NCBI RefSeq assembly: GCF_945952055.1
Contig: NZ_CAMFHB010000050.1
Location: forward strand, 1-44,865
DNA length: 44,865 bases
Origin: an uncultured Alsobacter sp.
Lineage (GTDB): Bacteria > Pseudomonadota > Alphaproteobacteria > Rhizobiales > Beijerinckiaceae
Direction: 5' to 3'
The translations under genes and the position numbers were made by a program. The notes below the pieces were generated by a model. The model was not told where the DNA came from, did not search any database, and saw only the letters and a program-made list of their open reading frames with translations. Numbering within the stretch: the stretch's first letter is position 1; the number at the start of each line of letters is the position of its first letter. Below, piece by piece: positions 1-8,039 of this stretch.

Positions 1-252
1 TGTCGCCGTCCTCGCGGCGGGGGCGCTGGGGCCTGTCGCCGCGATCGCCGCGGGGCGCGGGACGGTCGTCGTCGCGGCGGGCGCGGAAGGGACGGTCGCC
101 CTCCTCGCGGCGCGGACGGAACGGCTTGTCGCCGTCCTCGCGGCGGGGGCGCTGGGGCCTGTCGCCGCGATCGCCGCGGGGTGCGGGACGATCGTCGTCG
201 CGGCGGGTGCGGACGGGACGATCGCCTTCCTCGCGGCGCGGGCGGAATGGCT
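1..252. repeat. 126-bp tandem repeat, two near-identical units plus a diverged third
   Basis: Positions 1-126 and 127-252 match at all but about eight bases, and a weaker third copy starts at 253. The unit is exactly 42 codons long, so copy-number change would keep the frame of the minus-strand gene. Each unit encodes one Arg/Asp-rich block of that protein's N-terminal tail. Further copies may lie to the left of the window. Confidence 0.9.
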
Positions 253-427
253 TGTCGCCATCCTCCCTGCGGCTGCGGACGGCGCGGTCGCCGTCGTCGC
301 GACGGGCCCGCACGGGGCGCTCGCCCCGGTCGCCTTCGCCGCGTCCAGCGGGGCCACGACGCGGCCCGCGATCCTGCGGCGGCCGGCCCTTGAAGCCGCC
401 GCCCCCTTTTTTCGACTTGTCGCTCAT
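1..427 (-). CDS. Repeat-rich N-terminal part of a probable rRNA pseudouridine synthase (RluB type), cut by window edge
   Basis: The gene starts at an ATG at 425-427 and reads leftward without a stop to the window edge, so about 142 codons are visible. The product begins MSDKSKKGGGGFKGRPP and continues as a highly charged Arg/Asp/Pro/Gly tail built from units such as RREDGDKPFRPRREEGDRP. No catalytic domain is visible. In many Hyphomicrobiales the gene divergent from tadA is an RluB-type 23S rRNA pseudouridine synthase with a basic low-complexity N-terminal tail; the assignment rests on that neighbourhood and the tail style and is inference. A DEAD-box helicase or another RNA-binding protein with an RGD-rich tail is the alternative. 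The reading frame is preserved across the tandem repeats, which argues for real coding. Confidence 0.55.
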   Translation of the reverse strand, partial: MSDKSKKGGGGFKGRPPQDRGPRRGPAGRGEGDRGERPVRARRDDGDRAVRSRREDGDKPFRPRREEGDRPVRTRRDDDRPAPRGDRGDRPQRPRREDGDKPFRPRREEGDRPFRARRDDDRPAPRGDRGDRPQRPRREDGD

Positions 428-485
428 GCCGCGCTGATAGCAGAGTGCGCGCCGTGTTGCGAGGGAAGGCGAGGCGAAATCTGCG

Positions 486-935
486 ATGGCCGGCAGGATC
501 GACGCCATGGGTGCGGCCCTCGACGAGGCGCGGGCCGCCGCCGCGCGCGGGGAAGTGCCGGTCGGCGCCGTGGTGGTGAAGGACGGCCGGATCGTCTCGG
601 CGGCCGGAAACCGGACGCTGGAGCTGCGCGATCCGACGGCCCATGCCGAAATCCTGGCCATTCGGGAGGCCTGCCGGGCCCTGGGCAGCGAGCGCCTCGT
701 GGGCTGCGATCTTGCGGTGACGCTCGAGCCATGCCCCATGTGCGCGGGAGCGATCTCCTTCGCGCGCATCCGCCGAGTCTATTTCGGCGCCGGCGACCCC
801 AAGAGCGGGGCCGTCGAGAACGGCGTGCGGCTGTTCGCGTCGCCGACCTGCCACCATGCCCCGGAGGTCTATGGCGGCATCGCGGAAGGCGAGGCGGCGG
901 CCCTGCTCAGGTCGTTTTTCGCCGACCGGCGCTGA
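486..935 (+). CDS. tadA: tRNA-specific adenosine deaminase TadA
   Basis: TadA deaminates adenosine 34 of tRNA-Arg(ACG) to inosine in the cytoplasm and is essential in most bacteria. The 149-residue product has the zinc-dependent deaminase signature: H53-A-E55 supplies one zinc ligand and the catalytic glutamate, and PCPMC holds the other ligands C83 and C86. Length is typical. The ATG at 486 gives a normal N-terminus; Met8 (ATG at 507) is an alternative. A weak GAGG lies about 11 bases upstream. The gene is divergent from the repeat-rich gene with only 58 bases between them, and its last 29 bases overlap the 3' end of the convergent patatin gene. Confidence 0.95.
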   Translation: MAGRIDAMGAALDEARAAAARGEVPVGAVVVKDGRIVSAAGNRTLELRDPTAHAEILAIREACRALGSERLVGCDLAVTLEPCPMCAGAISFARIRRVYFGAGDPKSGAVENGVRLFASPTCHHAPEVYGGIAEGEAAALLRSFFADRR

Positions 936-1794
936 CCGCCTCGAACGCGGCGGCGATGTCGCGCTTCAGGCCCTCCCGGGAGGCCTCGGCGGCCTGAAGG
1001 ATCTGCCGCGCGCGGAAGAAATCGAGCGCCCGGAAGCCTCCCACCGCCGGCCGCACCAGGATGTCCGGCTGCGTGGCCTTGAGCTTCTCGGCGACGATGG
1101 CGCCCTGCATGATCTGGGCCGAGCCGAGCATCGCCTCGAAGGCTCCCGGCGCCTGGCTGGTCTCGGCCGCATGCGCGCCACCCGCCACGTCCACCGCGAC
1201 GACGATGTCGGCCTGGCCGGCGAGAAGGTCGAAGGGGAGGGGATTGACCACGCCCCCGTCGACATAGACGTGCCCGCCGGCGAGGACCGGCCGGATGAGG
1301 CCGGGAATGGCCATGGAGGCGCCCACCCCGGTGACGAGGGGGCCGGTGTCGAACACCGTCTGGACGCGCGCGGTGTAGTCGGTGGCCACCGCCGAGAAGG
1401 GGATCGCGAGGTCGGAAAACAGATCCGGCACGGCCTCTGGCCAGAAGAGGTCCAGTACCTTCTCCCCGTCGAGCAGGACGGGGTTGGCGCCGAGGCCGCG
1501 CGAGAAGATGTCGGTGATGCGCCCGACCCTGGCCTGGAGCAGCAGCGCCATGGCCTTGGCGCGGTCCTTGAGCCTGTCGAGCGCATGCTTGCGCAGGTCC
1601 TGGCCGGACACGCCCGCCGCATAGGCCGCACCGACGATGGCGCCCATGGAGGTGCCGACGATGGCGGCCGGGCGGACGCCGAGGTCGTCGAGCACCTCGA
1701 GGGCCACGATGTGGGCGAGACCCCGCGCACCGCCGCCGCCGAGCGCCAGGGCGACCGTGCCTTTCGCCGGCGTCCGGGCGCGCGACGGGCTCAT
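907..1794 (-). CDS. Patatin-like phospholipase (RssA-type)
   Basis: The 295-residue product is a patatin-fold serine hydrolase. It has the oxyanion-hole loop GGGGARG near residues 19-25, the nucleophile elbow GTSMG with Ser49, and the catalytic Asp179 in VDGGVVNPLP, so the Ser-Asp dyad is complete. Such proteins cleave acyl esters of lipids; the substrate cannot be read from sequence. No signal peptide is seen, so it is probably cytoplasmic or membrane-associated. Its ATG overlaps the stop of the upstream benE-like gene in an ATGA, which fixes the start at 1794 and implies translational coupling. Confidence 0.88.
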   Translation of the reverse strand: MSPSRARTPAKGTVALALGGGGARGLAHIVALEVLDDLGVRPAAIVGTSMGAIVGAAYAAGVSGQDLRKHALDRLKDRAKAMALLLQARVGRITDIFSRGLGANPVLLDGEKVLDLFWPEAVPDLFSDLAIPFSAVATDYTARVQTVFDTGPLVTGVGASMAIPGLIRPVLAGGHVYVDGGVVNPLPFDLLAGQADIVVAVDVAGGAHAAETSQAPGAFEAMLGSAQIMQGAIVAEKLKATQPDILVRPAVGGFRALDFFRARQILQAAEASREGLKRDIAAAFEAVSAGRRKTT

Positions 1795-2951
1795 GCGCTG
1801 CGCCAGCGCCGCACCGCGGCCTCCAGGAGCGCCGCCGCGATGCCGGCCACCAGTCCCCAGAAGGCCGAGCCGACGCCCGCGATGCTGAACCCGGACGCCG
1901 TCACCACCAGGGCCAGTACGGCGGCGAAGCGCTGCTTCTCGTCCCCCAGCGCGGAAGCGAGCGCGCCCATCAGCGGCCCCATCAGCGCGACGCCCGCCAC
2001 GGCCTTCATGAGGTCGGCCGGCAAGGCGAGGGAGAGGGCGACGAGGAAGCCGGCGAAGGCGGCGAAGACCAGGTAGGTGAAGCCGTAGGCGACGCCCGCC
2101 GGCCAGCGCCGGGCCGGATCCGGGTGGACGTCGGGCCCCGTGCACAGCGCGGCCGTGATGGCGGCCATGTTGCTCGTGTGGGCGCCCAGGAGGGCGGAAA
2201 GACCCGAGGCCACGCCCGTGACCGCGAGGGCCGAGCGCACCGGCGGCTGGTATCCGGCGGCCTTGAGGACCGCGAAGCCCGGCAGGTTCTGGGACGCCAT
2301 GGTGACGAGGTAGAGCGGAATTCCGAGCCCGAGGAGAACCGTCGGGTCGAAGCGCGGCGCGACGAAGACGAAGGTCGGTCCCCAGCCGCCCGGCGCCAGC
2401 GGAGCGATCAGGTGGAGAGCGGCGGCGAGCCCGATGCCCGCGGCCAGCACCACCAGGACGGCCGCGACCGGGACCACCAGGCGCATCACCAGGAAGAGCG
2501 CGATGAGCGGCAGGACGAGACCCGGCGAGGCTTGCGCGCTCTCGAAGGCGGCGACGACGAAGCGCAGGAGCACGCCCGCCAGCATGGCCGAGGCGACCGG
2601 CGTCGGGATGCGGGCGACGGCGTCGCCGAGCGGCTTCACCGCGGCTGTGAGCAGGATCAGCAGGGCCGCCAGCAGGAACGCGCCGACCGCCGCCTCCATG
2701 CCGATCGGGGCGGCGGAGGCCGCGATCAGGGCGGCGCCGGGCGTCGACCAGGCCGTCACCATCGGGATGCGGTGACGCAGGCTCAGCACCGCGCTGGTGC
2801 CCGCCATGGCCAGGCACAGGCCCGTGACCCACGACGCGGTCTGCGAGGCGTCGGCTCCCGCGGCCTTCGCCGCGGCGAGGATCACGGCGAGCGTGCCGCC
2901 GAAGCCCACCACGCCGGCGACGATCGGGGCGGTGACGAAGGCGAGCCGCAT
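1791..2951 (-). CDS. benE: BenE-family benzoate/H+ symporter-like transporter
   Basis: The 386-residue product is almost wholly hydrophobic, with about 11-12 predicted transmembrane segments. It carries features of the BenE family, including an N-terminal VGFGGTLAVIL segment and VTAWSTPGAALIA. BenE proteins are inner-membrane symporters first linked to benzoate uptake; the substrate here is not established and no benzoate catabolic genes are in view. The start at 2951 lies two bases after the stop of the upstream hydrolase gene, and the 3' end overlaps the patatin start, so the three genes form one transcription unit. The pairing with a dehalogenase-like hydrolase suggests a carboxylate substrate, which is inference. 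Confidence 0.82.
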   Translation of the reverse strand: MRLAFVTAPIVAGVVGFGGTLAVILAAAKAAGADASQTASWVTGLCLAMAGTSAVLSLRHRIPMVTAWSTPGAALIAASAAPIGMEAAVGAFLLAALLILLTAAVKPLGDAVARIPTPVASAMLAGVLLRFVVAAFESAQASPGLVLPLIALFLVMRLVVPVAAVLVVLAAGIGLAAALHLIAPLAPGGWGPTFVFVAPRFDPTVLLGLGIPLYLVTMASQNLPGFAVLKAAGYQPPVRSALAVTGVASGLSALLGAHTSNMAAITAALCTGPDVHPDPARRWPAGVAYGFTYLVFAAFAGFLVALSLALPADLMKAVAGVALMGPLMGALASALGDEKQRFAAVLALVVTASGFSIAGVGSAFWGLVAGIAAALLEAAVRRWRSA

Positions 2952-2953
2952 GG

Positions 2954-3859
2954 TCAGGCCGACAGGAACGGCAGCAGGTGCTCGAGGGTGTCGGCGGGGT
3001 TCTCCTCGGCCACGAAATGGCCGCTGGGCACCCCCGTTCCCTGGACCTGCGGCGCGAAGGTGGTGCGCCAGGATTCGAGCGGGCTCGAACTCGCCGCCGG
3101 AATGCCCGACGCCCCCCACAGCGCCAGCACCGGGCAGGCGATGGTGCGGCCGGCGTCGCGATCGTCCTGGTCCTGCTTCAGATCCACGGTCGCGCCGGCC
3201 CGGTAGTCCTCGCACAGGGCGTGGATGCGGTCGGGGTTGTTGAAGAAGGCGTGGTAGTGCGCCAGCGCCCGCGCGTCGAAGACGGAGAGGTCCCGGGTGC
3301 CGCTCCAGGAGGCGAGCTTGTCGTCCTGCCAGGCGATCGGATTCCCGCCGATCAGCCGTTCGGGCATGGGCGCGGGCTGGGCCAGGAACGTCCAGTGATA
3401 GACCTGCATGGCACGGGCCGCGGTCATGCCTTCCCACATGACGAGGGTCGGCATGATGTCCAGCAGCGCGAGCCGCTCGACACGGCCGGGATGGTCCAGC
3501 GCCAGCCGGTAGCCGACGCGCGCGCCCCGGTCGTGCCCGACCACGCCGAAGCGCACGTGGCCGAGTTCCTCCATCACCTTGACGATGTCCTGGCCCATGG
3601 CGCGCTTGGAGTACAGGACGTGGCCGGCATCGCCGGCGGGGGCGGAGGACCACCCGTAGCCGCGCAGGTCCGGGATCACCACCGTGTGGCGCGTCGCGAG
3701 GTCGGCGGCCACCTTGTGCCACATGACGTGGGTCTGCGGAAAACCGTGCAGGAGGACGACGGGCGGGCCGCTGCCGCCGACGCGCGCGAACGTCTTGCCT
3801 ATGTCGGTTGCGATCCAGCGGCTGTCGAAGCCGGGGAAAAGATCGGCAAGGTCGCTCAT
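2954..3859 (-). CDS. Fluoroacetate dehalogenase-like alpha/beta hydrolase
   Basis: The 301-residue protein resembles haloacetate/fluoroacetate dehalogenases, which hydrolyse the carbon-halogen bond of haloacetates to glycolate through an aspartyl-ester intermediate. Its numbering nearly matches the studied Rhodopseudomonas palustris enzyme: nucleophile Asp110 in GHDRGARVGYRLALD, carboxylate-binding Arg111 and Arg114, acid Asp134, halide-pocket His155, Trp156 and Tyr219, Trp185, and catalytic His281 in SGHFVAEE. The N-terminus MSDLADLFPGF also matches that family closely. An epoxide hydrolase would need different pocket residues. The protein has no signal peptide. It sits between purD and a BenE-type transporter gene, in the same direction. 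Confidence 0.85.
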   Translation of the reverse strand: MSDLADLFPGFDSRWIATDIGKTFARVGGSGPPVVLLHGFPQTHVMWHKVAADLATRHTVVIPDLRGYGWSSAPAGDAGHVLYSKRAMGQDIVKVMEELGHVRFGVVGHDRGARVGYRLALDHPGRVERLALLDIMPTLVMWEGMTAARAMQVYHWTFLAQPAPMPERLIGGNPIAWQDDKLASWSGTRDLSVFDARALAHYHAFFNNPDRIHALCEDYRAGATVDLKQDQDDRDAGRTIACPVLALWGASGIPAASSSPLESWRTTFAPQVQGTGVPSGHFVAEENPADTLEHLLPFLSA

Positions 3860-3924
3860 CGTCTCACCCTCATGCCAGTGTCGGGGGAGGGCAGGTTAGA
3901 CGATCGCCGTGCCCGCGTCCCCGT

Positions 3925-5190
3925 TCAGACCGCCCGCCAGCCGATGTCGCGGCGGCAGAAACCCTCCGGCCAGTCGATGGCGTCGACGGCCGCATAGGCG
4001 CGCTGTTGCGCCTGCGCGATGCCGGTGCCGAGCCCCGTCACCGCGAGCACGCGTCCGCCATTGGCCACCAGCGTCCCGTCGGGAAGCCGCTTCGTCCCGG
4101 CATGAAAGACGAGCGTGCCGCTCTTGGCCGCGGCGTCCTCGATGCCCTTGATCACCGTGCCGGTCCGGGGCTTCCCCGGGTAGCCCTCCGCGGCCAGCAC
4201 CACCGTCAGAGCGGCTTCCTCGCGCCAGGCCGGGGCCGTCGCGCCGAGGGTGCCGTCGGCGGTGGCCTCCAGCAGGGCGACGACGTCGGTGAGAAGGCGC
4301 GGCATGAGCACCTCGCACTCCGGATCGCCGAAGCGGACGTTGTATTCGATCAGTTGCGGGCCCTTGGCCGTGATCATCAATCCGGCGAAGAGCACGCCGC
4401 GGAACGGGGTGCCGCGGGCCTTCATCGTCGCCACGGTGGGGCGGATGATCTCGGCCATCACCCGCTCTTCCATCTCCGGCGTCACCACCGGGGCGGGCGA
4501 ATAGGCGCCCATGCCGCCCGTGTTGGGTCCGGTGTCGCCGTCGCCGACGCGCTTGTGGTCCTGGGCGGAGGCCAACGGCACCGCCGTTTCGCCGTCGACG
4601 AGCGCGAAGAACGACGCCTCCTCGCCGACGAGGCACTCCTCGATCACGACCTCGGAGCCGGCCGCGCCGAGCCCGCCGGCCGCCATCATGTCGAGCGCCT
4701 CGATCGCCTCCTCGACGGTGGCGGCCACCACCACGCCCTTGCCGGCGGCCAGGCCGTCGGCCTTGACCACGATGGGCGCGCCCTGCTCGCGGACATAGGC
4801 CTTGGCGGCCGCGGGGTCGGTGAACGTCGCGAAGGCGGCGGTCGGAATGTTCGCCTCGCGGCAAAGCTCCTTGGTGAAGGCCTTGGACCCTTCGAGCCGC
4901 GCCGCGGCCCGGTCGGGTCCGAACGCCCGGATGCCGGCCGCGGTGAGGCTGTCGACGATGCCGTCGACGAGGGGCGCCTCGGGCCCGACCACGACGAACC
5001 CGACCTGCATCAGGCGGCAGAACGACACGACGGCCGCATGGTCGGCGACGTCGATCACCACGTTCTCGCCGAGCGCCGCGGTTCCCGGGTTGCCCGGCGC
5101 GATGAAGAGCTTCGAGCAGCGCGGGCTCTTCGCGATGGCCCAGGCGAGGGCATGTTCGCGTCCGCCGGACCCGATGAGCAGGATGTTCAT
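3925..5190 (-). CDS. purD: Phosphoribosylamine-glycine ligase
   Basis: PurD (GARS) joins glycine to 5-phosphoribosylamine with ATP in the second step of purine synthesis. The 421-residue length is typical. The start [19 protein letters not shown] is the hallmark N-terminal loop of the family. The ATP-grasp core follows, with [12 protein letters not shown] near residue 142 and [13 protein letters not shown] further on. The gene is divergent from xseA over 134 bases. The dehalogenase-like gene begins 65 bases after the purD stop on the same strand and may be cotranscribed. Confidence 0.97.
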   Translation of the reverse strand: MNILLIGSGGREHALAWAIAKSPRCSKLFIAPGNPGTAALGENVVIDVADHAAVVSFCRLMQVGFVVVGPEAPLVDGIVDSLTAAGIRAFGPDRAAARLEGSKAFTKELCREANIPTAAFATFTDPAAAKAYVREQGAPIVVKADGLAAGKGVVVAATVEEAIEALDMMAAGGLGAAGSEVVIEECLVGEEASFFALVDGETAVPLASAQDHKRVGDGDTGPNTGGMGAYSPAPVVTPEMEERVMAEIIRPTVATMKARGTPFRGVLFAGLMITAKGPQLIEYNVRFGDPECEVLMPRLLTDVVALLEATADGTLGATAPAWREEAALTVVLAAEGYPGKPRTGTVIKGIEDAAAKSGTLVFHAGTKRLPDGTLVANGGRVLAVTGLGTGIAQAQQRAYAAVDAIDWPEGFCRRDIGWRAV

Positions 5191-5245
5191 GGCCGAGCCT
5201 CCATCCGGGCGAGCGCCCGTCCGGCGCCCTCTGTAGTGGGGACGG

Positions 5246-5325
5246 GCGGCTTATGCCAGAGCATCCGGCCGGCACCTTGTGGACCGGCCTCCCCTCCGGC
5301 CGATTCGCGGCTTATGCTCGCCGCA
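5246..5325 (+). promoter_or_regulatory. purD/xseA divergent control region with an 11-bp direct repeat; possible leaderless xseA start
   Basis: GCGGCTTATGC occurs at 5246-5256 and again at 5307-5317. The second copy holds TATGCT at 5313-5318, six bases before the probable xseA ATG at 5325, and no Shine-Dalgarno is visible. That spacing would put the transcription start at or next to the A of the ATG. No good -35 element was found, so the promoter call is weak. Confidence 0.3.
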
Positions 5326-6824
5326 TGTCCGAACCCGCCATCGCCAATGCTCCCGAGTGGTCCGTCTCCGAGCTCTCCGGCGCGCTCAAGCGCACGCTGG
5401 AGGACGCCTACGGCCACGTCCGCGTCCGTGCCGAACTCGGCGCGGTGAAGGTTCACTCCTCCGGCCACGTCTATCTCGACCTCAAGGACGAGCGCTCCTG
5501 CATCGCCGGCGTCGTCTGGAAGGGAACCGCGGCGCGCATGCGCATGCGGCCCGAGATGGGCATGGAAGTGATCGTCACCGGACGCATCACCACCTTCGCC
5601 AGCCAGTCGAAGTACCAGCTCGTCATCGAGACGATCGAGCCCGCCGGCGTGGGCGCGCTGCTGGCGCAGCTGGAGGAGCGGCGCAAGCGGCTCGCCGCCG
5701 AGGGGCTCTTCGACGCCGATCGCAAGAAGCCGATCCCCTATCTGCCCTCCGTCATCGGCGTGGTGACCTCGCCGACGGGCGCCGTGATCCGCGACATCCT
5801 GCACCGGCTCGCCGATCGCTTTCCGCGGCACGTGCTGGTGTGGCCGGTCCGCGTGCAGGGCGACACCTGCGCCGCGGAGGTCGCGGCGGCCATCCACGGC
5901 TTCAACGCCCTGGCCGGCGACGGCCCCGTGCCGCGGCCCGACCTGATCATCGTCGCGCGCGGCGGCGGCTCGCTCGAGGACCTGTGGGGGTTCAACGAGG
6001 AGATCGTCGTCCGGGCGGCGGCCGAAAGCCGGATCCCGCTCATCTCCGCGGTGGGGCACGAGACGGACACCACGCTCATCGACTTCGCCTCCGACCGGCG
6101 CGCGCCCACGCCGACGGGCGCGGCGGAAATGGCCGTTCCGGTGCGGGCCGACCTGATGGCGCAGGTCCAGGACCTCGCCCGGCGCCAGGCCGGGGCCGTC
6201 CGCCGCCTGCTGGACCGCCGCAGGGCCGACCTGCGGTCGGCCTCCCGGGCGCTGCCACGCGGGGAGGACCTCCTGGCGACGCCGCGCCAGCGCCTCGACC
6301 TCGCCGCCGGGCGTCTCGCGGCCGCGCTCGTCGCCGGCGCGCGGCGGCACGAGACCAAGCTCGCGGACCTTGCCCGCCGCCTGGCGCGGCTGTCCCCGCA
6401 CGCCCGGCTGGCCGCCTCCCGCGCGCGGCTGGACGGGTTCTCGGGACGCCTCGTGGCGGCCCGCGGGGCGATCCTGCGCGCCGAGACGCAGCGCATCCAC
6501 CAGCGCCGCGAGCGCCTCGACGCGCTCTCGGGGCGGGCCGACCGCGCCCTGGCGGCCCTGGTGCAGCGCCGGCGCGATCGGCTCGCCAGCCTGTGGCAAC
6601 TGGCCGAGAGCTACAGCTACCACGGCGTCCTGGCGCGCGGTTTCGCCCTGGTGCGCGATGCCGATGGCCAGCCCGTCCGGGAAGCTGCGGCGATCGGGGC
6701 GGGGGCCGTCCTCGACGTGGAGTTCAAGGACGGCAAGGTCCGGGTCGTCGCGGGCGATCCGGGCAAGGCCCGTCCGACGCGGCCGAAGGGCCCGGTGGGC
6801 GGGCAGGGCAGTCTCTTCGGCTGA
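5325..6824 (+). CDS. xseA: Exodeoxyribonuclease VII large subunit
   Basis: XseA is the large subunit of exonuclease VII, which degrades single-stranded DNA to short oligonucleotides together with XseB. The product has an N-terminal OB-fold (VSELSGALKRTLED, then VHSSGHVYLDLKD), the catalytic domain with GVVTSPTGAVIRDI and IIVARGGGSLEDLWGFNEE, and a long Arg-rich coiled C-terminal half ending in a VRVVAGDP segment. From the ATG at 5325 it has 499 residues. An upstream in-frame ATG at 5253 would add 24 residues that do not look like the family N-terminus. The small subunit gene xseB is not in the window. Confidence 0.95.
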   Translation: MSEPAIANAPEWSVSELSGALKRTLEDAYGHVRVRAELGAVKVHSSGHVYLDLKDERSCIAGVVWKGTAARMRMRPEMGMEVIVTGRITTFASQSKYQLVIETIEPAGVGALLAQLEERRKRLAAEGLFDADRKKPIPYLPSVIGVVTSPTGAVIRDILHRLADRFPRHVLVWPVRVQGDTCAAEVAAAIHGFNALAGDGPVPRPDLIIVARGGGSLEDLWGFNEEIVVRAAAESRIPLISAVGHETDTTLIDFASDRRAPTPTGAAEMAVPVRADLMAQVQDLARRQAGAVRRLLDRRRADLRSASRALPRGEDLLATPRQRLDLAAGRLAAALVAGARRHETKLADLARRLARLSPHARLAASRARLDGFSGRLVAARGAILRAETQRIHQRRERLDALSGRADRALAALVQRRRDRLASLWQLAESYSYHGVLARGFALVRDADGQPVREAAAIGAGAVLDVEFKDGKVRVVAGDPGKARPTRPKGPVGGQGSLFG

Positions 6825-6830
6825 GCGGCG

Positions 6831-7517
6831 ATGTCCCGGGCGCAGCGCCTGCTCGATCTCGCCGCGGTGCTGCGCCGGCACCGCAGGCCTGTCCCGGGTC
6901 ATGTCCTGGCCGACGAACTCGGCATATCGCTGCGCACGCTCTACCGCGACATCGCCGCGCTGATCGGGCAGGGCGCGCCGATCGATGGCGAGGCCGGCGT
7001 CGGCTACGTGCTGAAGCCCGGCTGGCTCCTGCCGCCCGTGACCTTCCCGGAGGAGGAGCTCGACGCGCTCGCGCTCGGTCTCCAGCTGGTCACCCGGAGC
7101 GCCGATCCGCGGCTGGCGCGTGCCGCTCTTTCGGCGCTCGGGCGCATCGAGGCGGTGATCCCCGCGGGAGCGACGCGGACGCTCGAGGACAGCGGGCTGA
7201 TGGTCCCGCCCGCAGCCGACCGCCGCGAGCCCGACCTCGCCGTGATGCGCGACGCCATCCGGCGCGAGCACCGGCTGCTGATCGACTACGACGACGGCAA
7301 GCGGCGCACGCAGCGCATCGTGTGGCCGGTGACGCTGGCCTTCTTCGAGCATGTGCGCGTGCTGGCCGCATGGTGCGAGCTGCGCCAGGACTTCCGCCAT
7401 TTCCGCACCGACCGGATGGGATCGATCGAACTCCTGCCGGACCGCTATCCGCGCCGCCGCCGCGTGCTCGCGCAGGAGTGGCGCAAGCAGGCCGGCATTC
7501 CCGACACGGTGCGCTGA
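6831..7517 (+). CDS. YafY/WYL-family helix-turn-helix regulator
   Basis: The 228-residue protein starts with a DeoR/HTH_11-type DNA-binding domain (residues about 1-60, containing ELGISLRTLYRDIAAL). The rest is a WYL-like ligand-sensing domain with IDYDDGKRRTQRIVWP and a helical tail rich in Arg. The family regulates nearby genes, often in response to nucleic-acid or small ligands, though most targets are unknown. It lies six bases after xseA, so it may ride on that transcript. The next gene downstream is a VOC-domain protein on the same strand; this regulator-VOC pairing recurs in Rhizobiales and makes the VOC gene the likely target, which is inference. Confidence 0.85.
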   Translation: MSRAQRLLDLAAVLRRHRRPVPGHVLADELGISLRTLYRDIAALIGQGAPIDGEAGVGYVLKPGWLLPPVTFPEEELDALALGLQLVTRSADPRLARAALSALGRIEAVIPAGATRTLEDSGLMVPPAADRREPDLAVMRDAIRREHRLLIDYDDGKRRTQRIVWPVTLAFFEHVRVLAAWCELRQDFRHFRTDRMGSIELLPDRYPRRRRVLAQEWRKQAGIPDTVR

Positions 7518-7612
7518 GGGCGACGCTGCGCGCTGCTGCCAGGACCTGTCAGCAGGGGTGGCCGATGGTCCTGGGGCCGGCAGCGAGCCGGTGTGCTTCA
7601 GGAGAGCCCGTC

Positions 7613-7993
7613 ATGCCCGCCCGCAATTCCGTCGCCGTCTGGTTCGAAATCCCCGCCGCTGACTTCGAGCGCGCCGTCGCCTTCTACGAAGGCCTGTTCG
7701 CCACTACGCTCAAGCGCGAGACCATGGGGGCGAGCCGCCTCGGCGTGTTCCCCTATGCGGAAGGCGAGGGCGTGTCCGGCTGCGTTTTCGCCGCGCCGCA
7801 CGTGAAGCCGTCACCGGACGGCGCGATCGTCTACCTCAACTGCGACGGCCGGCTGGAGGCGATGCTCGGTCGCCTCGAGGCGCTGGGCGGCAAGGCCGCC
7901 GGCCCGGTGGTCAACCTGCCGGAGGGCATGGGGCGCTTCGTCCACGTGGTCGACAGCGAGGGCAACCGGGTCGGCCTGCACGAGGCGGCGTGA
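7613..7993 (+). CDS. VOC-family protein (glyoxalase/bleomycin resistance fold)
   Basis: The product has 126 residues, the usual length for a single vicinal-oxygen-chelate domain. It begins VWFEIPAADFERAVAFYEGLF, the first beta-alpha module, and ends with the second module, VHVVDSEGNRVGLHEA. Members include glyoxalases, dioxygenases and drug-binding proteins; metal ligands and substrate cannot be assigned with confidence. The ATG at 7613 is preceded by AGGAGAG at about 7600-7606, a good ribosome site. It sits 95 bases downstream of the WYL regulator gene and faces a convergent hydrolase gene. Confidence 0.85.
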   Translation: MPARNSVAVWFEIPAADFERAVAFYEGLFATTLKRETMGASRLGVFPYAEGEGVSGCVFAAPHVKPSPDGAIVYLNCDGRLEAMLGRLEALGGKAAGPVVNLPEGMGRFVHVVDSEGNRVGLHEAA

Positions 7994-8017
7994 TCGCGCG
8001 GCGAACGGCCCGTCCGG

Positions 8018-8038
8018 GCGGTCGCACGCTGCGACCGC
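8018..8038. terminator. Perfect 9-bp hairpin between convergent genes
   Basis: GCGGTCGCA at 8018-8026 and TGCGACCGC at 8030-8038 form a perfect stem with a 3-base loop, between the VOC stop (7993) and the last codon of the convergent hydrolase (8040). Only two T residues follow on the plus strand, so intrinsic termination would be weak. A bidirectional terminator or transcript-end stabiliser is likely. Confidence 0.5.
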
Positions 8039-8039
8039 T

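Noticed and set aside
126-437. Plus-strand open frame over the tandem repeat
   Set aside because: It is the antisense shadow of the minus-strand repeat protein, whose start and lysine/glycine-rich opening look real.
5253-5324. Upstream ATG for xseA at 5253
   Set aside because: It adds 24 residues unlike the family start and would place the start in the divergent control region.
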